From Pedobacter nanyangensis (GTDB lineage Bacteria > Bacteroidota > Bacteroidia > Sphingobacteriales > Sphingobacteriaceae): a stretch of DNA of 46,092 nucleotides. The translations under genes were made by a program, and so were the position numbers. Of this stretch, positions 27,915-34,857 are shown one piece after another (positions within the stretch are counted from its first letter, which is position 1; each line of letters begins with the position of its first letter). The stretch is taken from assembly GCF_003313505.1 (NCBI RefSeq), contig NZ_QMHO01000007.1, positions 75,396-121,487 on the forward strand. Direction: 5' to 3'. The notes under the pieces were generated by a model that was not told where the DNA came from, ran no database searches, and saw nothing but the letters and a program-made list of their open reading frames with translations.

Positions 27915-29606
27915 CTACCAATAAATGGTATATAAAATTGTAACCATGGCAATTACCACCAATGCACCTATGGTAAAGGCTTTGTTGGTTTTAAACATAC
28001 TTGGATCTATTTCTAAGCCGCTGGTTACTGGTTTTTTCTTATTCTCTATCACAGAGATGAAATACATCCCCGTTACACAAAGCAAAAATACGATCAACAT
28101 CCTGTCGATAAATGGGATTTCGTAAACTCCTTTGGCATTAGGTACCGAAAAATTAATGCTGGACAGGAAAGAAAGATCCATGAAATCAGGCGAAAACTTA
28201 AGGATAACCGAAAATACAAAGCCGCCAATGGTGGCAAATAATGCCGCATTTGAGGTGGTTTTTTTCCAGAAGAAACCTAAAATAAACATGGCAAAAATAC
28301 CAGGGGATACAAATCCAGTATATTCCTGTATATATTGAAAACCTTGTTTGCCTTCGCCCATCAAGGCATCGCCAACTACCAAGGCCAAGCCTGTACCTAA
28401 AAGCATGGATACTAAAACACTGATTTTTCCAATGCCTACCAGTTTCTTCTCGGAAGCATGCTTGTTAATGGCTTTTTGGTAAATATCTAAAGTGAAAATG
28501 GTCGCAATGCTATTTGCCTTTCCTGCCAGGGAAGCTACAATTGCTGCGGTAAGTGCGGCAAATGAGAGCCCTTTTAGTCCCACAGGCAACAAGGTTAAAA
28601 GTGCCGGGTAGGCTTTGTTAGGATCCTGTGCACCAGATGAGGTGAGCAAACTATCAGCACTGATGGCACCGATGTTGTTTTTGATGATATAGTAAACCGC
28701 AATCCCGGGAATCACTACAATAATTGGCATAAGGAGCTTAAGGAAAGCGGCAAATAAGAGACCGTTCCTGGCGGTAGGTAACGATGCTCCTAAGGCACGC
28801 TGGGTAATGTATTGGTTGCAGCCCCAATAGCTTAAATTGGCAATCCACATTCCTCCTATTAAAACACTGATGCCCGGCAAGTCCATATAATTGGGGTTAT
28901 CGGTTTTAAAGATGAGATGGAAATGTTCAGAAGCGCCCTGGTGTAGGTTGGTGAAGCCATTTAAAACACCTTTACCATCCGAGATGATATCCAAGGCTAG
29001 ATAAGTAGCTACCAATCCGCCCAGCACCAAAACAAACACTTGGATTACATCGGTATAGCCAATTACCTTCATCCCGCCAAGGGTAATGATAATGGCAAAA
29101 GCAGCAAGCAGTACAATACAAAGCGTTATGTTAAGCCCAGAGATACCACTGATGGCCACGGCGCCCAAATATAGGATAGACATGAGGTTAACCACAATAT
29201 AAAGCATTAGCCAAAAGATGGCCATAATCATCCCCACCGTGCCGTTGTAGCGCTGGTTGAGGAATTGCGGCATAGTGAAAATCTTATTTTTAAGATACAC
29301 TGGCATGAAAAAAACCGCTACGACAATAAGGGTAACGGCAGCCATCCACTCGTAGGCGGCAATGGCCAAGCCCATTTTAAAGCCAGAACCGCTCATCCCG
29401 ATAAACTGCTCGGCAGAAATGTTGGACGCAATAAGGGAGGCCCCAATAGCCCACCAGGTTAAAGAGCCTTCTGCTAGGAAATAGTCTTTTGAGTCAGAAG
29501 TGGCAGATTTCTTTTTGTAGTAAATGTACAAACCATAACTGGCTACCACTACAAAGTAAATGAGGAATACGATGTAATCCTTAATGTCGAGTAAATTGCT
29601 GTTCAT
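27915..29606 (-). CDS. Sodium/solute symporter (SSS family, SGLT-like)
   Basis: 563 aa, inner membrane, about 14 hydrophobic segments. It shows the SSS signatures near TM1-3: KDYFLAEGSLTWWAIGASLI, ASNISAEQFIGMSGSG, and AAYEWMAAVTLIV, as well as GLKGLSFAALTAAIVASLAGKANSIATIF, where the conserved Ala/Ser-rich sodium-site helix lies. The DYFLAxRxLxWWxIGASL pattern points to the sugar-transporting (SGLT) branch, so sodium-coupled uptake of a sugar or related solute is likely. No sugar catabolic genes adjoin it, so the substrate is open. A small lipoprotein gene lies downstream. Confidence 0.93.
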   Translation of the reverse strand: MNSNLLDIKDYIVFLIYFVVVASYGLYIYYKKKSATSDSKDYFLAEGSLTWWAIGASLIASNISAEQFIGMSGSGFKMGLAIAAYEWMAAVTLIVVAVFFMPVYLKNKIFTMPQFLNQRYNGTVGMIMAIFWLMLYIVVNLMSILYLGAVAISGISGLNITLCIVLLAAFAIIITLGGMKVIGYTDVIQVFVLVLGGLVATYLALDIISDGKGVLNGFTNLHQGASEHFHLIFKTDNPNYMDLPGISVLIGGMWIANLSYWGCNQYITQRALGASLPTARNGLLFAAFLKLLMPIIVVIPGIAVYYIIKNNIGAISADSLLTSSGAQDPNKAYPALLTLLPVGLKGLSFAALTAAIVASLAGKANSIATIFTLDIYQKAINKHASEKKLVGIGKISVLVSMLLGTGLALVVGDALMGEGKQGFQYIQEYTGFVSPGIFAMFILGFFWKKTTSNAALFATIGGFVFSVILKFSPDFMDLSFLSSINFSVPNAKGVYEIPFIDRMLIVFLLCVTGMYFISVIENKKKPVTSGLEIDPSMFKTNKAFTIGALVVIAMVTILYTIYW

Positions 29607-29667
29607 TTAGTCAAGAATTAATTGGCTTTATACCCAGCAATTTACAAAAAGGTTCCAAACTTTTGGG

Positions 29668-30948
29668 TTATTCTATAAAAAGATCCTCGTCGTCGGTTAA
29701 ACTAAGCTGAATATTGTCGTTGCCCGAAATCCCCTCAATAGAACCTCTAATGTGGGCAGCGTTCAGCAGTACCTTATCCAATTGTTTTTCTCTGGCCTTC
29801 CAAAGTTTCTCCATGGCATCGCGTTCACGTTGTATGGATAGCTTCATGCTCATAAATCCTTCCCTAATTGCTTTCCATTGTTCCGAAAATTCGTTGCTGG
29901 TAAGGTAATCATAAAGCATGTGCATTTTATCGCCTTTGTTTTCCTGTGATTTTGCCGCATTGAACAAACGTAAAATGCCATCGCGTAAAACGGCGGCCAA
30001 CGCCTGCACCTCACTAAAGGTACAAATCCAAACGCCATCTTTTAAGCCAAAGCAGTTCATATCTTTGGGCATGTTTTGTGTTACCAAAACGGCAATTTCG
30101 GCACCTTGGCTACGCATGTCGGTTTTTAGTTTCTCTATCCAGTCGTTGGCAAAGGCAGTAGTACGCTTACTTTCGTAAATAATGTGGCCACACTCTTGTC
30201 CAAAGTTATTTCTTACGGTTTGGATACAATCAGCGCCGCGTACACCTTTGCCCACTTCCTGTATCAGATCAAATGGGAACGAGTTGCGGAGCAATTCTTC
30301 TAAGGCCAGTTCCTGGATTTCACCCTGTAGCTGCATTGAGCCCTGCTCTGCTTTGCGCTTCATCTCTTCGGCCAATTTCTTTTGGTCTTCAAGCTGTTTA
30401 TCCTTTTCTGCCAGCTTCATTTTAAAATCAAGTTCGGCCTGTTGTAAACGTTGGTTTTCGATATTCCTGATATCTACAGCCATTTTTTCGCGCTCCTCCG
30501 TCAGTTTTTTCTGTATAGATAGGTCCAGTTCTTGTTCCTTGCGCTTCAGTTCATTGGCCATCTGCATATATTCCAACTCTTTTTGGCGGGCCATTTTCAG
30601 CTTTTCTTCGTTTTCCTTGTTGGTTTGGTCAAGAAGTTTCAGCCTGTTTTCAAAATCGGCGCTGATCGACTTGCGTAGATTTTCAGACACACTGGCCTGC
30701 AACGCTTCTTTTTCCTTGTTCAATCTTTGTTCGAAAGCTTGTTCCTGTAACCTTTTTTGATTTTCGAAGGCCTCTTCTTGTTGTTTTTTAGAACTTTCAA
30801 TCGCCTCTAATTTTTTACGATATTCATCTTCCTTTTGCTTGGTAAAGGATTGCATTTTTTCCCGCAAGTCTTTTTTATACTCTTCTACCATTACCTCCTC
30901 CAATGGAAATGAATGATTACAGCTAGGACATTTGATTTCTGTTGACAT
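29668..30948 (-). CDS. DUF2130 coiled-coil protein
   Basis: 426 aa, cytoplasmic (no signal or membrane segment). It begins MSTEIKCPSCNHSFPLEE, a single CPSC pair resembling half of a zinc ribbon. Residues ~25-215 are an almost uninterrupted Lys/Glu/Gln coiled coil (EEAFENQKRLQEQAFEQRL, MARQKELEYMQMANELKRK). The C-terminal ~210 residues are the conserved DUF2130 domain (EIQELALEELLRNSFPFD, VRGADCIQTV, YESKRTTAFANDWIEKLK, VLVTQNMPKDM, ISGNDNIQLSL). The IYESK core preceded by ADCIQTV is reminiscent of a PD-(D/E)xK nuclease strand, but this is only an impression. It is transcribed alone. Function is not established for the family as far as I know. Confidence 0.9.
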   Translation of the reverse strand: MSTEIKCPSCNHSFPLEEVMVEEYKKDLREKMQSFTKQKEDEYRKKLEAIESSKKQQEEAFENQKRLQEQAFEQRLNKEKEALQASVSENLRKSISADFENRLKLLDQTNKENEEKLKMARQKELEYMQMANELKRKEQELDLSIQKKLTEEREKMAVDIRNIENQRLQQAELDFKMKLAEKDKQLEDQKKLAEEMKRKAEQGSMQLQGEIQELALEELLRNSFPFDLIQEVGKGVRGADCIQTVRNNFGQECGHIIYESKRTTAFANDWIEKLKTDMRSQGAEIAVLVTQNMPKDMNCFGLKDGVWICTFSEVQALAAVLRDGILRLFNAAKSQENKGDKMHMLYDYLTSNEFSEQWKAIREGFMSMKLSIQRERDAMEKLWKAREKQLDKVLLNAAHIRGSIEGISGNDNIQLSLTDDEDLFIE

Positions 30949-31143
30949 AATAGAATTTATTGTTTTGGAAAAAGAGTATCAAAATTAAGCATTGTTAGCC
31001 ACAGATGCACAGATAATATTTTTGAACGCTAAAAGAATAATTGGGATGCTTAAAATTGCTTTATGTCACCATTTTTTTATTTAGTGGTGCAGCTGTGGCT
31101 AATTACTGGCCTAATGTGTAATTTTGCACACCAGCCAAATCAA

Positions 31144-32346
31144 ATGTTCAATCGTATTTTAAATGCTTACAAAACCTCGTTTTCGGGCTTAAGCCGCCAA
31201 ACGTGGATCTTAAGTTTCGTAATTTTAATAAATCGTTGTGGTTTTATGGCTGTGCCTTTCATGGGCCTGTACGTTACCCAATCTTTACATCGCCCAGAGT
31301 CTGATGCGGGCATCATCATTTCCTTGTTTGGGATTGGCTCTATTGTTGGGGCGGCGGCAGGCGGTAAACTAACAGATGTTTTGGGGTATAGGCCTGTGCA
31401 AATTGTAGCATCATTAATAGGAGGATTGTTTTTTCTGCTATTTGCCATGGTACAAGATTTTACTTGGCTCTGTGTGCTGGCCGTGGTCATTAGCTTTTTT
31501 TCGGAGGCTTTCAGGCCGGCTAACTACGCTGCTATCGCTTCGTATGCTACCGCAGGAACAGAAACCAGGTCGTACTCGTTAAATCGTTTGGCTACCAATA
31601 TTGGCTGGGCAGTGGGTGTAAGTATGGGAGGTGTCATAGCCTCTTTTAACTATGAGCTTCTTTTTATCGTTGATGGTGGGGTGAGTGTATTGGTTGCAGT
31701 GGCTATTTTCTTTTTACTTCCAGCAAAAAAACTGCTTCATCAAACTGTGCAGGAAAAAAACGAAGTGAATGTCCGTAAACCTTGGCAGGATACGCTATAT
31801 ATCAAGTTTTTGTTGCTATGTGTCATGTTTACCACTTGTGCGTTTTTAATGTTTAGGGTGGTGCCTGTTTTTTATAAGGAAGTTTGGCACCTCAACGAAG
31901 CACTTATTGGCGTCATTTTGGGCATTAATGGCGTAGTTATCGCATTGGTGGAAATGGTCATGATTACCAAGATCGAGAATAAAAGGTCACCAATATTTTA
32001 TATCGTGGTAGGCGTAGTTATTGTTTGTTTCTCCTTTGGGGTATTGATGTTGCCTAAAATTTTTCCGGTGGCCCTGGCCATCATCAGTATTTTGCTTTTT
32101 ACTTTCGGAGAGATGCTTTCCCTTCCTTTCTTCAATACTTTTGTGGTTAAGCGCAGTAACGAATATAACCGGGGCATTTATGCTGCAGGCTATACCCTGA
32201 GCTGGTCTGTAGCGCAGGTAATTGGGCCAAGCAGCGGATTTTATATCGCCGAAAAGTTTGGCTACAATACCCTTTGGATAGCCGTTACGGTGCTGCTGGT
32301 GGTTTGTGCATACTTTTTCAGTAAGCTAAAGTTAACAGCCAGTTAA
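31144..32346 (+). CDS. MFS transporter
   Basis: 400 aa from Met at 31144. The frame extends to 31063, but MFNRILNAYKTSFSGLSRQ followed by TM1 is the usual N-terminus of this group. About 12 hydrophobic segments are visible with the MFS loop 2-3 motif GSIVGAAAGGKLTDVLGYRP at ~residue 65-85 (G-x-L-x-D-x-x-G-x-R/K). A central hydrophilic loop (LLHQTVQEKNEVNVRKPW) separates the two six-helix halves. It is a secondary transporter, probably drug or metabolite export, in the inner membrane; the substrate is not inferable. The upstream 195-bp gap is shared with the divergent DUF2130 gene. Confidence 0.88.
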   Translation: MFNRILNAYKTSFSGLSRQTWILSFVILINRCGFMAVPFMGLYVTQSLHRPESDAGIIISLFGIGSIVGAAAGGKLTDVLGYRPVQIVASLIGGLFFLLFAMVQDFTWLCVLAVVISFFSEAFRPANYAAIASYATAGTETRSYSLNRLATNIGWAVGVSMGGVIASFNYELLFIVDGGVSVLVAVAIFFLLPAKKLLHQTVQEKNEVNVRKPWQDTLYIKFLLLCVMFTTCAFLMFRVVPVFYKEVWHLNEALIGVILGINGVVIALVEMVMITKIENKRSPIFYIVVGVVIVCFSFGVLMLPKIFPVALAIISILLFTFGEMLSLPFFNTFVVKRSNEYNRGIYAAGYTLSWSVAQVIGPSSGFYIAEKFGYNTLWIAVTVLLVVCAYFFSKLKLTAS

Positions 32347-32391
32347 AAAAATAATCTTTTTAAAACCTTTTGCTTTAACGCTTGTTTAACC

Positions 32392-32412
32392 TTTAACAAA
32401 ATCAGTGTTAAA
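32392..32412. promoter_or_regulatory. Inverted TTTAACA/TGTTAAA half-sites before the response regulator
   Basis: TTTAACA at 32392-32398 and TGTTAAA at 32406-32412 are perfect inverted half-sites with a 7-nt spacer, 29 bp before the response regulator ATG. The same half-sites with a 1-nt spacer form the sites around the TetR gene downstream. Confidence 0.4.
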
Positions 32413-32441
32413 CCGAAGTATAGACTATTTAAATTAGCCAC

Positions 32442-32816
32442 ATGAAAAAGCGCATCCACGTTTTAGAAGATGACAAAGACATTGCTTTCATTATCGAATT
32501 TCTATTGAAAGATGAAGGTTACGAAATTCAGGTATCTTCCACCTTTAAGGAACTCAAAGAGAAACTTACCGACTCTATTCCAGATCTATTTATCCTAGAC
32601 GTAATGTTGCCAGATGGAAACGGTATTGACATTTGCAGGGATTTAAAAACAGATGTATTCACCAAGCATATACCGGTAATTGTAATGTCGGCAAATGTGC
32701 ACAGCAAGAAATTAAGTGAAAGCGTAAGCCCCGATGATTATATCAGTAAACCTTTTGATCTCGACTATATTGAGAATAGAATCAAGAGATTAATTGGGGA
32801 GAAAAAAGTAGCTTGA
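32442..32816 (+). CDS. Orphan single-domain response regulator (CheY-like)
   Basis: 124 aa, a receiver domain only. The acidic pocket is Asp10/Asp11 (VLEDDKD), the phospho-acceptor is Asp53 (LFILDVMLPDGNG), the conserved hydroxyl is Ser83 (VMSAN) and the conserved Lys is Lys103 (YISKPFD). All essential residues are present, so it should be phosphorylatable. There is no output domain and no adjacent histidine kinase. It therefore probably acts by protein interaction or in a phosphorelay, with a kinase elsewhere in the genome. It has its own terminator. Confidence 0.93.
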   Translation: MKKRIHVLEDDKDIAFIIEFLLKDEGYEIQVSSTFKELKEKLTDSIPDLFILDVMLPDGNGIDICRDLKTDVFTKHIPVIVMSANVHSKKLSESVSPDDYISKPFDLDYIENRIKRLIGEKKVA

Positions 32817-32843
32817 CAAGATCTTTAATCAAACCTCATAATC

Positions 32844-32881
32844 AAAAACCTGTCAGAAAGTATTTCTAGACAGGTTTTTTT
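32844..32881 (+). terminator. Rho-independent terminator of the response regulator gene
   Basis: AAAAACCTGTC pairs with GACAGGTTTTT, with an additional AGAAA/TTTCT stem inside, followed by T residues. It starts 28 bp after the stop. Confidence 0.85.
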
Positions 32882-32942
32882 ATGGCTATTATATTTCTGA
32901 CAAATGGATGATAGGAGAAAATCGAAAGAGTTTATACTTTTG

Positions 32943-32957
32943 CTTAACAGTGTTAAA
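32943..32957. promoter_or_regulatory. Probable TetR operator 1 (autoregulatory)
   Basis: CTTAACAGTGTTAAA differs by one base from a perfect 15-bp palindrome TTTAACA-N-TGTTAAA. It lies 20 bp before the chosen TetR start. Position and symmetry fit autorepression by the TetR protein. Confidence 0.65.
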
Positions 32958-32977
32958 TGATTTTATGCTCAAAACGC

Positions 32978-33577
32978 ATGGGAAGTAAAGAAAGAATACA
33001 GCGGCAAAAGGAGGATACTCGCAAGGGTATTTTAGCTGCTGCTTTACAAATTGTGAAACAGGAAGGATGGGCCGCGTTAAGTATGCGAAAAATTGCGGAT
33101 GTAATTGAATATACCGCTCCCATTATTTACGAGTACTTTCCAAATAAAGAGGGCATACTGTTAGAGCTTACCAGGCAAGGTTACATTAACTTGGGTATCA
33201 AAGTTAAAGAAGCAAGGGATCGTAAAACAAACCCCGAAGAACAGTTAGAGGCCATGTGGCTAGCCTACTGGGATTTTGCCTTTGAAGAAAAGGAGTTTTA
33301 CCAGCTCATGTATGGCGTACAGGTAAACTGTTGTGAGCTGTATAAGCAAATGCCAGAAGCCGAGTACACTACGGATCTGTTCTATGACGCTATTGAGAAA
33401 CTGCTTACCAAACAGCCAGTATCAGAAGATTACTCTTGTTTGAAATACTATACTTTTTGGTCGCTGATCCACGGCCTGATCTCTATCAATTTGGTTCAAA
33501 AGGGTGCCAACGACGAGATTAACCAGGAAATTTTAAGAAGTGCCATCAAAGCGATTATTAAAACCATTAACGACTAA
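32978..33577 (+). CDS. TetR/AcrR-family transcriptional regulator of the RND operon
   Basis: 199 aa from Met at 32978. A start at 32957 would add seven residues and overlap the operator. The N-terminal helix-turn-helix is standard: ILAAALQIVKQEGWAALSMR then KIADVIEYTAPIIYEYFPNK. The C-terminal ~130 residues form the ligand-binding domain, with the WxxYWDFAFEEKEFYQLMYG pattern of the TetR_C_33/WHG-like group. It is directly upstream of and co-oriented with the adaptor gene (73 bp). It probably represses this RND operon and itself through the TTTAACA-N-TGTTAAA sites, with a pump substrate as inducer (inferred). Confidence 0.9.
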   Translation: MGSKERIQRQKEDTRKGILAAALQIVKQEGWAALSMRKIADVIEYTAPIIYEYFPNKEGILLELTRQGYINLGIKVKEARDRKTNPEEQLEAMWLAYWDFAFEEKEFYQLMYGVQVNCCELYKQMPEAEYTTDLFYDAIEKLLTKQPVSEDYSCLKYYTFWSLIHGLISINLVQKGANDEINQEILRSAIKAIIKTIND

Positions 33578-33595
33578 AAATTTTTTCGCCATCCA

Positions 33596-33610
33596 TTTAA
33601 CAGTGTTAAA
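33596..33610. promoter_or_regulatory. Probable TetR operator 2 (adaptor gene promoter)
   Basis: TTTAACAGTGTTAAA is a perfect 7+1+7 palindrome, 18 bp after the TetR gene stop and 40 bp before the adaptor ATG. It is the best copy of the three sites. Confidence 0.7.
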
Positions 33611-33650
33611 TTAATTATTAACGTAAAATAAACATAAAACCCCCAATGAT

Positions 33651-34847
33651 ATGAATTGTATATACAAATCCGCCCCTAGATTTAACGCTGTTAAATTATT
33701 TAACGAATGGATCATCCTTCTAGTGCTTGCCGTAATATTGTTTCTTTCGAGCTGTAAAGGAAAGGCGGAGCCAATGGCAGCCGCACCGCCGCCCTTGTTG
33801 CCAGTGGCTACGGTTGCTACTGGTGAGCAAGAAACCTTTGTGGATTATCCGGCCACCTTACAGGGAACTACCGATGTTGAAATAAGACCGCAAATTGCTG
33901 GTACCATTGACCGAATTTACGTAAACGAAGGCCAATTGGTAAGCAAAGGACAGTTGTTGTTCCAAATTTCTGAGCTACCTTTCAGGGCACAGTTAAACAA
34001 TGCGAAAGCTTCGTTGCAGGCGGCGCAGGCGGCAGTTTTAAATGCCCAATTGGAAGTGGACAAATTAACGCCTTTAGTGCAGAGCAAAGTAGTTTCGGAT
34101 TTCCAACTAAAAACAGCCAAAACCACTTATCAAATTGCACTGGCCAATGTGGAACAGGCCAAGGCCAATGTAAACAGCGCCCAAATTAACTTAAGCTATA
34201 CGCAAATTAAAGCACCAAGCGGCGGTTATATCGGACGTTTGCCCAAAAAGCAGGGGAGTTTGGTATCGCCATCGGATCCGGAGGCACTTACCCAGCTTTC
34301 TGATGTGAGCCAGATCTATGCTTACTTCTCGCTGTCGGAAACCGATTTTATCAATTTCAACCATAAATATGAAGGCAATTCGGTAGCAGACAGAATTAGC
34401 CATTTGCCGGCAGTGGCATTGGTTTTAGCCGATCAGAGTGTATATCCTGTTAAAGGTAAAATAGATGTAGTTAATGGCCAGTTTGATAAAACTACGGGCT
34501 CCATTACCTTGAGAGCTGTATTTGCCAATTCAAAGGGTTTGCTAAGATCGGGCAATACGGGTAAAATCAGGCTTGGCCTATCGCACGAGAACACCATGCT
34601 GGTGCCGCAAGCTGCAACCATCGAAATGCAAGATAAAATTTTTGTGTTTGCCGTTGGGAAAGATAACAAGGTAAATAAAGTAGCAATTGTAGTAGACGGA
34701 AAATCTGGAACCAACTATCTCATCAAGGATGGCCTGAAATCAGGAGATCAGATTGTTTTAAGCGGTTTAGATAAACTCCAAGATGGGCAACTTATTCAGC
34801 CAGAGAAAAAAGCGGAGAAAATAGCCCAATTAATTTCTAAAAAATAA
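33651..34847 (+). CDS. RND efflux periplasmic adaptor subunit, lipoprotein type
   Basis: 398 aa. The N-terminus carries a hydrophobic segment ending in the lipobox FLSSC, so the mature protein is probably a lipoprotein (Cys ~35), unlike the transmembrane-anchored adaptor at 15330. AcrA-type features follow: VATVATGEQETFVDYPATLQ, the first lipoyl half IRPQIAGTIDRIYVNEGQLV, a helical hairpin (~100-165), the second half IKAPSGGYIGRLPKKQG, and a membrane-proximal C-terminal domain. The 10-bp gap to the pump gene means co-transcription. A third operator-like palindrome lies in codons 11-15. Confidence 0.93.
   Translation: MNCIYKSAPRFNAVKLFNEWIILLVLAVILFLSSCKGKAEPMAAAPPPLLPVATVATGEQETFVDYPATLQGTTDVEIRPQIAGTIDRIYVNEGQLVSKGQLLFQISELPFRAQLNNAKASLQAAQAAVLNAQLEVDKLTPLVQSKVVSDFQLKTAKTTYQIALANVEQAKANVNSAQINLSYTQIKAPSGGYIGRLPKKQGSLVSPSDPEALTQLSDVSQIYAYFSLSETDFINFNHKYEGNSVADRISHLPAVALVLADQSVYPVKGKIDVVNGQFDKTTGSITLRAVFANSKGLLRSGNTGKIRLGLSHENTMLVPQAATIEMQDKIFVFAVGKDNKVNKVAIVVDGKSGTNYLIKDGLKSGDQIVLSGLDKLQDGQLIQPEKKAEKIAQLISKK
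33681..33695. promoter_or_regulatory. Probable TetR operator 3, inside adaptor codons 11-15
   Basis: TTTAACGCTGTTAAA differs by one base from the TTTAACA-N-TGTTAAA palindrome. Its centre is 85 bp downstream of operator 2. An intragenic site this close to the start could act with operator 2 as a roadblock or looping site. Confidence 0.5.
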
Positions 34848-34857
34848 CCAAAAAATA

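Noticed and set aside
30182..30760. 192-codon plus-strand frame, Ser-rich, opposite DUF2130
   Set aside because: Its Ser/Phe-rich composition is the antisense reflection of Lys/Glu coiled-coil codons.
32374..32389. TTTAACGCTTGTTTAA as a fourth TetR operator
   Set aside because: The spacing is one base off and one half-site is mismatched. It may be chance in AT-rich DNA.
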